Assembly (NCBI GenBank): GCA_030765055.1 | Contig: CM060947.1 | Coordinates: 52,493,611 to 52,557,610, forward strand | DNA length: 64,000 nt | Direction of reading: 5' to 3' | Origin: Mantis religiosa | Lineage: Eukaryota > Arthropoda > Insecta > Mantodea > Mantidae | Shown here: in pieces, positions 10,300-21,958 of the stretch | How the letters are laid out: every line of letters starts with the position of its first letter | How positions within the stretch are numbered: position 1 is the first letter of the stretch | Translations under genes and position numbers: made by a program | The notes under the pieces: model-generated | What the model saw: only the letters and a program-made list of their open reading frames with translations | Told to the model about the DNA's origin: nothing | Databases searched by the model: none

Positions 10300-10391
10300 A
10301 TTGAATATTTCATTCTGGCTCTACCCTTTCATAGTGCGTCCTAAACACGACTAGTGTGAAAGAACAATTAATTTCCATTAAAACATGATTG

Positions 10392-11049
10392 TATGCAATC
10401 TGAAATTTCAGATGGATAATAAATTTAGTCTTTAAGCTCAGTGACTCCAAGGATATAACACAAAGGTGCTGAAGAAACCACCTTCACTGTAAACTGCCCT
10501 TTATTTACACATTATTGAATATTTTTTATACTTTTTATTATGCTATCATAATGATTAAAATAAGCACCTATGTTCAAGATATTTACAGACTAAATAGAAC
10601 ATATATCGTGAATTTTATGAGAATAACCTCAGAAGTTCACTTCATTCTAAATAGCTGCTCTATTATTGGTAAATCGAAAAAATAATACAATTAGCAATGA
10701 ACATGTAGAGCTCTTTAAAACAATTTTTTGATAGCTTTTTATAGCACGAACCATTTTCGAGATACTGGTGGTTATTTATTACAATTTGTGTGGATTCAGT
10801 GTCTTGCAATGAAGAGGCACACCTCCACATTAAAAATTTCGTAGATCTACTGTGGCTAATGTCCCACAGGATTATACATGTCGTGAAATACGCTGGAGGC
10901 TACATGTCATGACCAGACAGGTCACAAAGACGCGCGGAAGTCTATAAAATTTCCAGGCTTGAATACCCATCGCATTGCTACAGGTGTCTAGAGGTTGGCG
11001 ATGAAAGACCTGTGAAAAAAGTAGCTCTCTAATGTCTATTATGAGTAAT
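10392..11049. other. No gene seen
   Basis: The stretch is AT-rich. Nothing is recognisable before the pogo-like remnant. Confidence 0.6.
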
Positions 11050-11520
11050 GTTCGCTATGAGCAAGTATGCGCGTCATTTGTCCGGAACCGCAATACGCCA
11101 CGAAACTTTGAAGTACATCTGAAAGATGAGGAGAACTCGCATGCTATGGATTTATGCTAACTCAGATTTATGACTTTTTGAAAAAATAAACATTAAAACC
11201 AAGAGGCTACAGCAAACAGCAGGGTTTGTGAAACGCAAAACAAAATCTACAGAGTATGATGAGCTAAATCGTATGGTGTTCGAGTGCGCTCAAAGAATTC
11301 CCATTTTTGGACCAATGCTTAAAACTCAAACTTTAGAGGCAGCAGGAAAATAAGGAAAGACAATATCAGAGCTTCTAATGGATGACTAGCGAGATTCAAA
11401 CATCGCCATAACAATGTTTTGAATGCCATGTGTGATGAAACAAATAATGTTGACATGCAGACAGTTGCAGATTGGAAAGGAAAAATTGAAAGCAGACAGA
11501 GAACCTAGACGATAAACTAC
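11050..11520 (+). pseudogene. pogo/Tigger-like transposase DNA-binding region, decayed
   Basis: Broken frames read RIPIFGPMLKTQTLEAAGK (about 11295-11350) and then, one frame over, ASNG*LARFKHRHN (about 11375-11415). An SxxPI(F/S)GP(M/L)L stretch followed by ASNGWLxRFKxRH is the signature of the CENP-B/Tc5-type helix-turn-helix of pogo/Tigger transposases. The catalytic DDE half is missing. The text stops making sense after about 11515. GTTTTACTG followed by TA at about 11728-11738 could be the element's right end, since pogo-type ends often start CAGT. Two or more stops and a frameshift are present. Confidence 0.7.
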
Positions 11521-13114
11521 AATTATTATATGTAAGTTGAAAATATAGTGCATAATACATAACAGTCTACTATTATTTACAGTTCATTCTATATTACTGC
11601 TTCAGTGTAAACCTGTGCGATTATTTCGTTATTTCTTTGTATTCAAATACAACCCTCTGTAAGACGTAGACCTGTGTAAGCGGAAAATAAATACTGGAAC
11701 GATGGCGTTTTCTTTTAGAGATGTTTTACTGTAATGTGTTTATTTATCTCATGGTTTTTGGACTCCATAAAATTCATTCAGAATTAAGAATTACAAACTA
11801 TCCTTTATGTGAAAAATATTTTAAAAATTTAGATGAAAAAAACCACCGCAGCGACTTTAATTAAATCATCTATTTAGTATACCTTTACGGAAAATAGAAT
11901 GTATATCTGGAAGTTTTATTAAATAGTTTCCCTTCATCCTTAATTATATGTGAGTAATTGGTACATCGTAAGCAATAGAGAAAACTTAACCTAAAAATGT
12001 AGGTTTTTAAAGCACACAATTTATTTGGAGTTATGCATTTCAAAGATGTTACTAGTTATTGCTTGAACTTTCCAGTAATTATACTTTTCTCAAGTATAAA
12101 GTCGTTATTCGTGTTTTATTCCTGACATTGCAAAGAGAATGGAATTTCAAAGTCCTCGCATAGTGACCAGCTATTAAATGTTTATTCCCTGCTTACCAAT
12201 TATATTTTGAAGAAAATATGCAATGAAAGCACCCCTAGAAATGCTTTTTTAACGATTAACATAGAGTAGATAGAAAAATAAAGGTTTTCTGTAAAACAAT
12301 CTGGTGATGAATGGTTGAAGAAAATCATGTAATTTTAACAACATATTTCTTGCAGATACGAGAAATTATTTTCTACATTGATAAAGTAAATTTAAGTTAG
12401 ATTTTAATTTATATTTACGAGAAGAAGAGTCACATAAATGGATATGCTTTTAAATTTTCACCTTTAAAAAAAGCTGGTCCTTCAAACGGTGTAATAAACA
12501 GAAAATAGAATAAACAGGAAAGTAACAAATACACATTTGTGTTAATTTATGAGAAGAAATTAATCGAAATTAACGGAAATAGGTAAAGAATTTTTGGTAT
12601 GATGTGCATAAAAATTTCAGAAAAACTTTACGTTGAGCATCGTTTAAATTATCGACCTGTGGAATTCTGGAGAAGACGAAAAAAAGCGGAAGAGAAAAAA
12701 TGGGACTAAAAGAGGGTGAAATATCGTGATAAAATACTTGTCAGCGATATTTCTTTCCCTTCTTCTTGCCCTGTTTCCGTAATGTACTTCAGAGGAAATC
12801 TCTGGGGGAAACCTGTTAATTAAGCACATCGACGTCGCTATTTTTTCTTCCTCAGGTGCTTCCTCTAAGCTAGATACTCCAGCAAATCTTCGCTCAAGCT
12901 TTTGTATTTGTTTCTTTAACGCCAAAGGTTGACGAACTCCTACCTACGATGATCTTTGTAGATGACGAAATATTAATAGCACTAGGTAAACGTGAATATA
13001 AAAAATGACACACGCACACACACAATTTAATAACAAAAACATAAATATGAAAAATTTACTTGACAGAACAAAAGCTATGGAATTTAAAGGTAATTAAATA
13101 TTCCAGTCGTTGTT
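11521..13114. other. AT-rich, no gene
   Basis: This is long low-complexity A/T text. A 93-codon minus-strand open frame at 12644-12925 has no family motif, and I do not call it a gene. Confidence 0.6.
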
Positions 13115-13415
13115 TATGGTTCCCTGTCACGGAATGAACCCGGGTTCGATCCCACCCATGGGGGTGCCGATTTCAACCCTCGGGTATATGACCTGCCAAA
13201 TCAACATCGTGAGGAATTTGAAGCGCTACGATAGATAGCGAATCCCGGTCGAGGAAGGCTAAGTTTCCGGCTGGAGCTGACAAGATGCTGACTATATCTC
13301 CTCCCAGTATCGGTTGGAAGATCATCAACCTCTGTCTTACGTATGCGGTTGTGAGGTCAGCAGTCAGGTTGGCAGATCCACTTCGGGCGGTTTGTCATGG
13401 ATTAAATTATTATGG
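13115..13415 (+). repeat. SINE-C, copy 1
   Basis: A B box GGGTTCGATCCC at about 13142 begins a body that matches 21733-21955: CATCGTGAGGAA, then GATGCTGACTATATCTCCTC, GTATCGGTTGGA and a GAGGTCAGCAG end. The 5' part before the B box is poorly kept. It is inferred to be a tRNA-derived SINE on the plus strand. Confidence 0.7.
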
Positions 13416-13429
13416 ATCCAGCTAGGTTT

Positions 13430-14022
13430 AAAATAATTTTAGAAAATAAAAGAATAGAAAAAAGTATCGAAATTTAATTTCCTTAGATGTAAAGCAACAT
13501 GTGAGTCCCAGAAATATAGTAAGAAAAAACTAAACAAATTCATTATATAACTAGAAATAGAACATTAAAAAATAAAACTAGACCACACTCAATAATGAAA
13601 ATATATAGGCAATGGCTGTTCCAATTAAAAGTTATGTTTCAAAAACATGGAGAAGGCTGCAAGATGAAAGAAGAATACAAACTCCTAAAGTGAAATTTCT
13701 GAGACAAATAGCAGGATGTACAAAAGGAGTTAAAATATGTTGGTTTAAGACAACTAAGCATAGAAAAATTAAATAAAACATTGGCTGAATATAGAGAAAA
13801 TTAGAAACAACACTTGGACAAGATTGCATAAGATAGGATACCTAAAGCAGCATGACCAGAGCTGTACATTCAACGTACTAAGGACCTCGGATGACCAGGA
13901 AAGAGATGGACTGAAGAAGAGTTTGGAGAGGGAACGGGTTAAATGGGCTGAACCGCGAAGAAGAAGAAGAAGAAGAAGAACAAGAAGAAGAAGAAGAAGA
14001 CGAAGAAGAAGAAGAAGACAGC
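13430..14022 (+). pseudogene. Non-LTR retrotransposon ORF2 3' end with GAA tail
   Basis: Broken plus-strand frames give the carboxy-terminal end of an endonuclease/reverse transcriptase polyprotein. They read LKNKTRPHSIMKIY, an AMAVPIKSYV-like stretch, KTWRRLQDERRIQTPKVKFL and RQIAGCTKG, then the end region PRMTRKEMD. The order matches the C-terminal end at 33229-33752, including an immediate change into a (GAA)n tail at about 13957-14019 (with small interruptions). Several frameshifts and stops are present. The reverse transcriptase core is absent, as expected of a 5'-truncated copy. Confidence 0.75.
13957..14019 (+). repeat. (GAA)n tail, about 63 bp, interrupted
   Basis: GAA units with C or CGA interruptions follow the non-LTR 3' end directly. 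I infer that this is the element's own 3' tail. Confidence 0.85.
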
Positions 14023-15141
14023 TGAGTAATACGTACATATGGCCGAGTTTTTATGTGTCCATCATCCCAACCTATATAGCAAACTCCAACTATGTTAAAC
14101 TACTATAATAATAATAGCGTAAAAAGAGGAACTGCATAGGTGTGTCTGTACGTGATGTAATATCAGAAATCATTCAACCGATTAAACAAAAAATCATTTC
14201 AACTTTGGAAAGATCTATTCCTGTAAAGCGCTCTGTAATTTCAATTTATAGAAAACTGAAATATAAAATTATTTTATACTTCTTATACTATTTTATAATT
14301 AATAACCATAAAGATCATTTTTCCCATTGTTAATATGTAGACTTTCTGCTTTTTCCGAAGAAATTAACCTGCTAGCCTCGAAATCCAGAATCTTTACATT
14401 CACTAGTGTATCTCTATATTATTATATATGTTGAGGGATTTTACTATATGAAAACATGGTAGCATTATATTATTTTATTATAAATGTCACCTAAAGAAAA
14501 GCTAAAAAGATTAAAATGACACCTATTGGAATTATCTAAAAAACTGCTCCATTATTTCGACCACTAATTTCTGCACTCAAAACGGCAGTTTGTCGAAGGG
14601 AGGTTAAGTAGTTTCTCCGATGGTCACATCATTTGGCGTGAATTTCAATTAATGCGTTATATGTTATTACGAATAGCCATAATGTATGAAATTACAATTT
14701 TTATGAGTAAAGAAGGGAATTCAATATAAACCTTATTTAGATCATCACACAGTAATTCCATAAAAAAGGGAGTATGGCAAATTAAACCACTCGATATATC
14801 ATTGAAATTTAAAAAATTACTTATTGTTTGATTGTCCTCTCCAGTTCTGAGCAGAAAATCACAGCTGTTCTTGAAAGTTCCTTAAGTAGCTGTTTATTCA
14901 AGAACAATATCTTACAATACGTGTATTTTAATGAAAAGGAACGATCCGATGTGTCAAAATTGCATTTGTAATCGAGAGGATAAATGTTAATTTCTTTTCT
15001 TTGTTATTATTATTTTACCACGTAAAACTTAAGGAACTAATTAACTAGTTGGAGTGGGGATAACACGGCTTGTAGATTAAATACTGAGTTTCCTCCCGGG
15101 AGAAAAGCTTTCCAGACAGTATGCTTTTTTACCATCAACTA
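14023..15141. other. AT-rich, no gene
   Basis: No repeat or coding motif was recognised. Confidence 0.6.
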
Positions 15142-16028
15142 TGAGGGCTGTTCAATAAAGAATGATCACTTTTTTTTGACAACGTACCCTTACTTATCCT
15201 CAAAATTCTCAAAATAGTCTCCCCTGAATCCAATGCGCTTGTCCCAGCGTTTCTACCAGTTTTCTACCAGTCTTCATTTTTGAGAGATCCTTCAAAATCC
15301 CATCCACAGCCTTCACCACTGCTTCTGATGATGGATAATGCCTCCCACGAAGGCGTTTCTTCAAGTTAGCGAACACAAAATAGTCACATGGCGCTAAATC
15401 CGGACTATAGTGAGGGTAAGGGATGCACTTCACGTTGATTTTTGCAAGATATTCAGCAACAACATTGGCAATATGCGCCGCGCATTATCGTGGTGCAACA
15501 TCCAGCCTGCTTCACGGATATGTAGCACCCAATGAAATGTTCAGTATTTCAGAAAATGATCTTAAGGTAATTCGTCGATCCTCTCTCACAATGGCAGCAG
15601 CAGTGTTGATGTTTTCTTCCGTAAGAGCAGTAACTAGAGCACCGGGTCCATCTTTCCTTGAAATTGATTGTCTCCCCTCTTTAAACATATTAAACCACCT
15701 TCGAGCTGTGCTGTAGGTAAGAACAGACTCTCTATAGGCCTCCTGTAACATTGTATAGGCCTCAACTGAAGATCTGTTGAGAGGAAAGTAGAATTTCAAA
15801 GCCACATATTGTCCCTCGCGTGTTACCTCCATTGCTGCGGTAGGCGATACTGAACAGTCTGATGTTGCCTAGTTCTCACAGGAGGGAACCAGGAGTACCA
15901 ACAATGGAACTATGCACTCCGGCGTGTTTATTTCATATTAAGCTAACAGAATATAATAGGGTTGGATTTTAGTACGAAAAATTATGACCATAAAAAGGTT
16001 ATTTACATTCTTTATTGAACAGCCCTAG
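15142..16028 (-). mobile_element. Mariner family III, internally deleted copy
   Basis: This 887-bp element has TGAGGGCTGTTCAATAAAG at the left end and the inverted match TTTATTGAACAGCCCTAG at the right. TA lies on both sides (15140-15141 and 16029-16030). Compared with the full copy at 60201-61509, about 400 bp of the transposase middle is gone, with the junction near 15516-15525. Both ends needed for transposition remain, so it could have been moved by another copy's enzyme. Confidence 0.9.
15209..15832 (-). pseudogene. Deleted mariner family III transposase
   Basis: The start is the ATG at 15832 (MEVTREGQYVALKFYFPLNR...). The first 100 or so residues, the DNA-binding half, are open to about 15520. 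They then join directly to the LHHDNAR region that carries the second catalytic aspartate. The piece holding the first aspartate (DETW-type motif) is deleted. The C-terminal piece (PHYSPDLAPCDYF, RLRGRHYPSSEAVVKA) is open in another frame at 15433-15209. Confidence 0.88.
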
Positions 16029-16357
16029 TATATTAAGACAAACATGTTCTAACAGTGACTCTTTGTGTTAGTGTGTTATGCGCTACATTATATAAACCAT
16101 ATGTGATGCACACGTGACCTTCTCTATTATTATAGAAAGTATTCTTACAAACATGTATTCTTTATTTCATATTAAACGAGATAAAACTATTGTAAAGATT
16201 TTCATATTATTAATATATTGCTTAATATATTATTAATATATTGTAATTAGAACCATCCTTATACATACCCACGTATACCCTGAGAGAAACCTCATTGCTT
16301 AACCCTGAGCTACCCATATTATTCGTTACAAACTGTAGCGTCAACGTGGAACTCTGC
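16029..16357. other. AT-rich spacer
   Basis: The stretch includes a TATTAATATATTG repeat near 16205-16245. There is nothing coding. Confidence 0.6.
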
Positions 16358-16565
16358 ACCGGCCATTTTATTGCTTCAAATTTCTCCCATTTTTCCTCCC
16401 AAACCTTTTTTCTCTCCACATTGCAACCTCCTCGCTTTCTCTTACATAGTGTTCTATGCTTTCTTTTCCCCCACACAAATGACAAATTCCCTTTTCCATG
16501 CCTCTTATCCCTCTTTGAAATATTAGATATATTTGGCGATGCCAGTTTCACAAACATAGTTTAAT
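16358..16565 (-). pseudogene. Non-LTR retrotransposon C-terminal zinc-finger fragment
   Basis: The minus strand reads GICHLCGGKESIEHYV and then a W-R rich tail, the CxxC...H spacing seen at the end of many non-LTR polyproteins. The same sequence, at about 80% by eye, occurs on the plus strand at 34202-34420. Only this last domain remains. The final cysteine of the finger is not seen (S in this copy). Confidence 0.6.
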
Positions 16566-16801
16566 ATTCAATACATACATACTTCTATTGCTGCTAACAA
16601 CACTACTATACCGCTTTAAGTTCTTGAGAGCAAGTTCGCCCATTTCGAAACCACTGAAGTTACGAGCGGAATCTAATAGTGCTATCCAAAAATAAAACAC
16701 TGGAACCACTCATAAAATTCAAGTTTTTGTTTATTTTATTAAGTACTTAAATGTTTAGTTTAATCATATGTTACGCTTTCCACCCTGGAAGTTTTTAAAA
16801 T
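16566..16801. other. AT-rich spacer
   Basis: Nothing recognised. Confidence 0.6.
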
Positions 16802-17291
16802 ATGTGTGTAGACCGCCCAGCCGCTCTAACCCTTGAGCTACTATGGCCAAAGTGCCGACATGACATTAAATTCTCCAACTGACTCGTACTTTTTTTCCCT
16901 GTAAACCACTAGGAGTATTCATAAACACATGCAACAACTACCTTAAGTATGACTTACAACGTATAAGTACTTTAAGGCCCGGGCTTTATAGTTCGGACCA
17001 CTATTAGGTAAAATTAATGGAAATTAATTGTTCTTTCACACTAGCCGTGTGTAGGACGCACTATAAAAGGGTAGAGCCAGAGTGAAAAAACGAGTCAGTT
17101 GGAGAATTTAATGTCATGTCGGCACGTTGGCCATAGTAGCTGAAGGGTTAGAGCGGCTGGACGGCAACCAGAAGATCCGTGGTTCAAATCCCTGCTATGG
17201 CATTGAATTTTTCAGTCTGGCTCTACCTTTTCATAGTGCGTCCTACACACGGCTAATGTGAAAGAACAATTAATTTCCATGCGTGTAGACC
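16802..17291 (+). repeat. PT palindromic tRNA-like retroposon, copy 2
   Basis: The insertion (16815-17278) lies between 13-bp direct repeats ATG(T/C)GTGTAGACC (16802-16814 and 17279-17291, one mismatch). A minus-oriented stretch (16815 to about 17090) starts inside the tRNA-like segment and runs past one monomer junction. It then flips to a plus-oriented stretch with a whole tRNA-like segment (GCCATAGTAGCTGAAGGG... at about 17128-17202) followed by TTGAATTTTTC, a possible Pol III stop. It ends at the family's fixed end AATTAATTTCCA. Confidence 0.87.
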
Positions 17292-18591
17292 ATTAGAGAA
17301 TAATTTCCTAAAAAAGCCTGGGAAGAAAATGAAATAATAAATTCTTAACTGCAGTTTCAAAATGGTAAGCGCCAATGTTGGTTAAGTTAGCTTGTTTATC
17401 GCAAAAATCACTCGTGTAATAGTTTTACTCTGTTGACATAAAGATATAAGTGGAAAAACTATAGTGGATAGGGAAACGCATTTGAAGGTAACGCATTTTA
17501 AATTGTGCTGTTAATATATATACATACACACGATGGAGCCAAGAACTTGTGAAATCTTGACATAAAATATCTGCTTCCTCTACTATTATATGCAGGTGGC
17601 AGTGAACGTAAAAGAAACATGAGTAAACATCATTTTGTGCTTTTGTTGTGAGATAACTCACGCTTTCACTGAGCACAGCTATTATCGCGGCTCTCTGCAA
17701 CTGAGCTACACATTTACTTTGGCCACGGTGTGAAACAGGCTCTTGAGGAAGGAATGATACAAGCTCTGGATTAACCGTAAAGTGGAAGAGATGTGGGCCG
17801 ACGTAAAGAAAGAAGAAAGGAAGGCTTAAAGTTAAGAAGACCTCTCTATAAAACAGTATTGATCTTCTTTGGTTGAAAAATTAATGAATGTTCTTCCATC
17901 CGGTAGAGCGAGGAAACCGTAGTTCTACTCCTGGCCCAAAGAGGCGGCACAAGTCCGTTCCTTATGCATGGTTAACCAACGCCGAGGAATTAAACTGAAA
18001 TCCCGGGAGAGGTAAAAGAATGTAAAGAACAAGGAAAAATAGACGCCGTGAGAAAGCGCTCAAATAATTGAAATGGAAGTTTTTTCTTCTAGAGGAATAA
18101 AAATAAGAAAGGACAACTAAAGTAAACGAATCAAAGTTAAATAATTTTAAGGGCACGTAATCTTGTAAAAAGCTTTGAAAAATCACTTAGAGGAAGAACC
18201 ACCGTGAAGTTTTCTATTGGAATAACCAATCACTGGCTGACGTTTTGACGCACGTAATCTGTAAGACGGGTCTGTTTAATACCATACAATGTAGTAAAAC
18301 ACGGGTAGTTGGGGAGGGGAGTGTATAAGGCTTATATGTATATTGTATCTCCATGCGTTTTCATTGCTTAAAATCAATATAAATAGAGGAACATATACAT
18401 TATCAAATAACGTCAGATTTCTTTCACGTTAGAACTTTATTTTGGGCACATACACTTAGAAAATATATTAAAATCTGCTGAATTTTGAATTTTTGGACTT
18501 AAGAAAGATATCTAAATACATACTGTAATATTACCTCAAGGCATGTAAATATAAACACATTTTATTAGTTATTGGAGAGGAGGGTGTTGTT
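17292..18591. other. No gene seen
   Basis: The text is mixed and AT-rich. A few purine-rich stretches near 17800-17830 carry no motif. Confidence 0.6.
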
Positions 18592-19320
18592 GAATAGTCG
18601 GGAAATATGGAATACCAAGTTTTCGGCTCTGTTTGCTGCTGCTATCATATGGGAGTGCGATGAAGTACACAAGAAAGACTCCCATAATAAACTGCAGTGA
18701 AAGTTGACAGCTTGTAGTTATTTCACGCCCTACAGAATAAAGGGTGGTTTGTGATATTCAAAAGTTTATTTTTGAGGAAATGTTTCAAGCACTTTAACCC
18801 ACTAATGCGCATGCCACTTGAACATTGATGTTAAGCGTTAGTTACACTAAAAGAATTGTAGTTTGTTATATTTTGATCGCTTTTTTAGTTATCAATGGTT
18901 TGTCCATTACTTTAAAGATGCGTTGTCCGAGATGTCATGTCGGGTATTATGGAATACCAGGTATTTCTTAATACCTGACCTAAACGTATAATGTTCCATA
19001 CAACCGCACAAGATATACTGAATAGAAATATAGTTAAATGAGTTTTGTGTATTATGTTAGTCACTAAACAATTATTATTAGCTACATAAATGGAAATATA
19101 GCCTAATTTAAACCAAGGTATATTTTTTTTTTAAATTTAAATTCATTGAAATACAAACAAAGTCTATTTTCCTGTTATTCTAGACTTGATCTATTGATCT
19201 AGGCATACAAAAATTTGTTTTTAGATATTTTGTCAATTTTAAACCAATCGTGTTTTATGATTTATGAAATCAAATTAATTTTTAATGTTTAAACCACCTG
19301 TTCCATAATACCCGACTATT
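18592..19320. repeat. Possible MITE with GTCGGG...TATGGAA ends
   Basis: GAATAGTCGGGAAATATGGA at 18592-18611 is matched inverted by TTCCATAATACCCGACTATT at 19301-19320. The interval is 729 bp of AT-rich DNA. A third copy of the motif (GTCGGGTATTATGGAATACC) lies inside at 18939-18958, and a fourth, inverted and weaker, lies just outside at 19476-19492. No target duplication was found. It could be a non-autonomous DNA transposon or a cluster of a short motif. Confidence 0.4.
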
Positions 19321-21662
19321 TCTTATTAGCCTCCATTTGTAACTTCTTTTCTAAATACGTGTATTTATTACAACAAAATAAATATAAGCAACTTTTTTTT
19401 AAATTATATGTACTCATTATGATTTGGGAATTTTTGTTTAAAACCAGTTAAGCTATTTTAGAACCGTAAATAGCATTCCATAATACCCTCTTATTTGCAT
19501 TCACAAGACTTTCATTACTAATTCATCAACAACTTATCATTTACGTGATATAAATCGTGATATGCATTTCTAGAAATTGTTTTATTACATGTTTCTTTAT
19601 AGATACAATGAACACAGAGAAATGTGGTAGTCTTAAGTGACAGTGGAATATTTCAGAAATAGCTAGCTACAACTAAAAGTATATGATATAAGAAATATTT
19701 CTTGTTATTTATGTGAACTGTTCAATATTTTTACTCTTTCCAAATGGGAAGTAAAGTTTTAGATGAAGTAAATATTTTAGTTGAATGTAATAAGCTTAAG
19801 CAGTAATCAAATCTTTTAAGATTTAGTCGTATGTGATAAGATATTTGTTTCTGTGTAACTAGAGCAAAAATAGTAGTGAATTCCCTTTTGAGAAAAGTAT
19901 ATTTAAAATTTAAACCAATGACAAGGGTGTATGCTTAAGCGATATGAGTTGTAAGATTTTTCTTCTTTTCTGTCTTGCGTTTAACAATTATGTAAAAGGC
20001 ATCCGAATGAACAACACTTGAATGGTTATTCCATGATATTTTAAGATACGATTTACTTCTGTAAAGAAAATTTCTTAATATACGATATTATTAAGAAAAT
20101 CTTCAAGCACAGTTTTGAGAAAATAAAATTGTCGAACATTTTTTCCTTAAGTAGTTTTGAATGACTTTGTTGAAGTTAAAAAATATTGAAGTATTTGGTA
20201 TGCTGTGGTCTATGCTGCCCACGAGGGCCCGCGGAACCTTTTTAAAAAATAGTTCTTTATTTGCGTGTTTCACAAAATGAGAATTTCCGGAGAAATTTGG
20301 GATTCAAATGTTTGACACAAATGTAAAATTACCTGCACTTGCTGGAAACACGCAAGCATTAGATGATTTCGACATTATGCTGTGTCTTTAAATATTAACA
20401 AGGGCATAATTTGGTGGAAAGCCTGAAGTGGTGTAGGTACTTGTGGTGTTCTCCCCCAAGTTGGAGGGGAGATAAGAGAGTCAGTCAAACTGCCCCTGCT
20501 GCTATACATGCAGCATCAGGACGCACATTGGCGTCGAAAGATCAAAATGCCGATGGGAAGAAGAAATGGGAGTACATAGGAATTTCTGGATATTGGTTTG
20601 GGAACTTCCTCATTGTCGGTTAGGGGAGTGGTTTTACTGCGGGGGTGCCTGGGGCGCCGCGGAGAAGAGGTTTCTGCGTTCTTTGCGTGTAGTCTACACG
20701 TGCGGAAAATATATATCCTCGGTTTTGTTGTTTAACAGATATCTTAGAAGATAATCATAAAAGTCTGAATGAGCTTCTCCTATCATTCCTCCACATATTT
20801 CGATATTCACATTTTTAAAAAGCGAGTCGGATTATAATGACCTAGAAGATGTTAGTATCAGCACGAGAAAGAAGAGTAGCAGTTTACCACTTATAAATAA
20901 TATTTGAAAAATCAAACTAAGAACGCAAATGGTACTCGGAAATTGTTAATTGTTAATGTATTTTATTTAATGTTTTAACAAGAAGTTAAAAGTTTAAGGT
21001 CTGTCTCTTTCGGTTTACAAGTTACTGAGCATTCATTCAAAAAGAAGAGGACTTCACAACGAGCATCTTATTTGACATATAAATATCTTAAGTGTATGAC
21101 TTTTTAATGAAGTCATTACCGCACTTTTTGAGAATTCAAAACTACGTTCTGTGGGCTCAACGTTGGCCGTGAAAATCTATATAAATCGTTTCCGTTTAAG
21201 GGACAGGGTGAAATTCCCTAAATCGCATATTTTGACTGGCAAAACAACCTTTTTTCTGTTATCTTGTGTCACTTTTCGAAAAGACGTTAAAAACTTTCAG
21301 TTATGCAAGTACCATGTGATTGTGGATGTTGCTTTCATTTCCACAATTGTTTCTTCATAACTCCATAACTTTTGCAGCCACTTCTTAAGCATTCTGGAGA
21401 CCGCAAGTACATTATTTCTGAGTTATCACTATCACTCAGTGCTAGGAGCAACCGTTTTATGGTAAAGTGGCTGTTAAAGCCGTAAACAATTGGGAGGCTT
21501 TGTTGCCCAAATCTCAGCATTCATCATATCACATTGCAATTGCATCAAATTAATTCAACATAATTTTCAAATTTGAATTCATAATGGCTGGAAAGACACA
21601 GGAGGTGCATGGCGGATTCCAAGGAATGTTTGTCAGATATTACCGCGGCTAGGTTAGAAGCG
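19321..21662. other. AT-rich, no gene
   Basis: The only extra item is the weak motif at 19476-19492. A G-rich patch at 20400-20700 has short open frames with no motif. Confidence 0.6.
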
Positions 21663-21958
21663 GTCCTGCGTCATGGTGTAGCGGGCTGAGGCACCATGCC
21701 TTTGTCACTGGCCAGGGAAAGCTACCCGGGTTCGATCCCACCCATTGGGTGCGAATTTCAGGTCCCGGGTATGGGACCGCTGCCCACTCAGCATCGTGAG
21801 GAAAGTGAGGAGCTTACTCTAGGTAAACGGCACTGGTCACGAAAACCAACGTTCTGGCTGGGGGATGCCGAGATGCTGACCACATCTCCTCCCCGTATCG
21901 GTTGGACGATCGCCCACCTCTGCCTCGCGTAAGTGAGGCCAGCAGGGCTATAGGCAAC
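21663..21958 (+). repeat. SINE-C, copy 2
   Basis: This is a tRNA-derived SINE on the plus strand. An A-box-like GGTGTAGCGGGCTGAGGC is at about 21675, and the B box GGGTTCGATCCC is at 21728. The body continues GCATCGTGAGGAAAGTGAGG, GATGCCGAGATGCTGACCAC, CTCCCCGTATCGGTTGGACG and GTGAGGCCAGCAGG. It is better preserved than the copy at 13115. Confidence 0.8.

Larger units (their letters stand above)
9822..10391 (+). repeat. PT palindromic tRNA-like retroposon, copy 1
   Basis: The 542-bp insertion (9836-10377) lies between two perfect 14-bp copies of TTAAAACATGATTG (9822-9835 and 10378-10391). A left arm (9836-10063) is the imperfect inverted copy of 10102-10330. They are separated by a loop of about 38 bases containing GGCCCGGGC. 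A one-sided tail ends AACAATTAATTTCCA. Each arm carries a tRNA-like segment. The variable-start, fixed-end design with long target duplications points to target-primed reverse transcription. Confidence 0.88.

Noticed and set aside
9822..10391. A cut-and-paste MITE explanation for PT
   Set aside because: The insertion ends are not inverted copies of each other, one end is fixed and the other variable, and the duplications are 12-14 bp. These fit retroposition better.
12644..12925. 93-codon minus-strand frame
   Set aside because: It has a charged start and hydrophobic end but no family motif or neighbours. Chance is likely.
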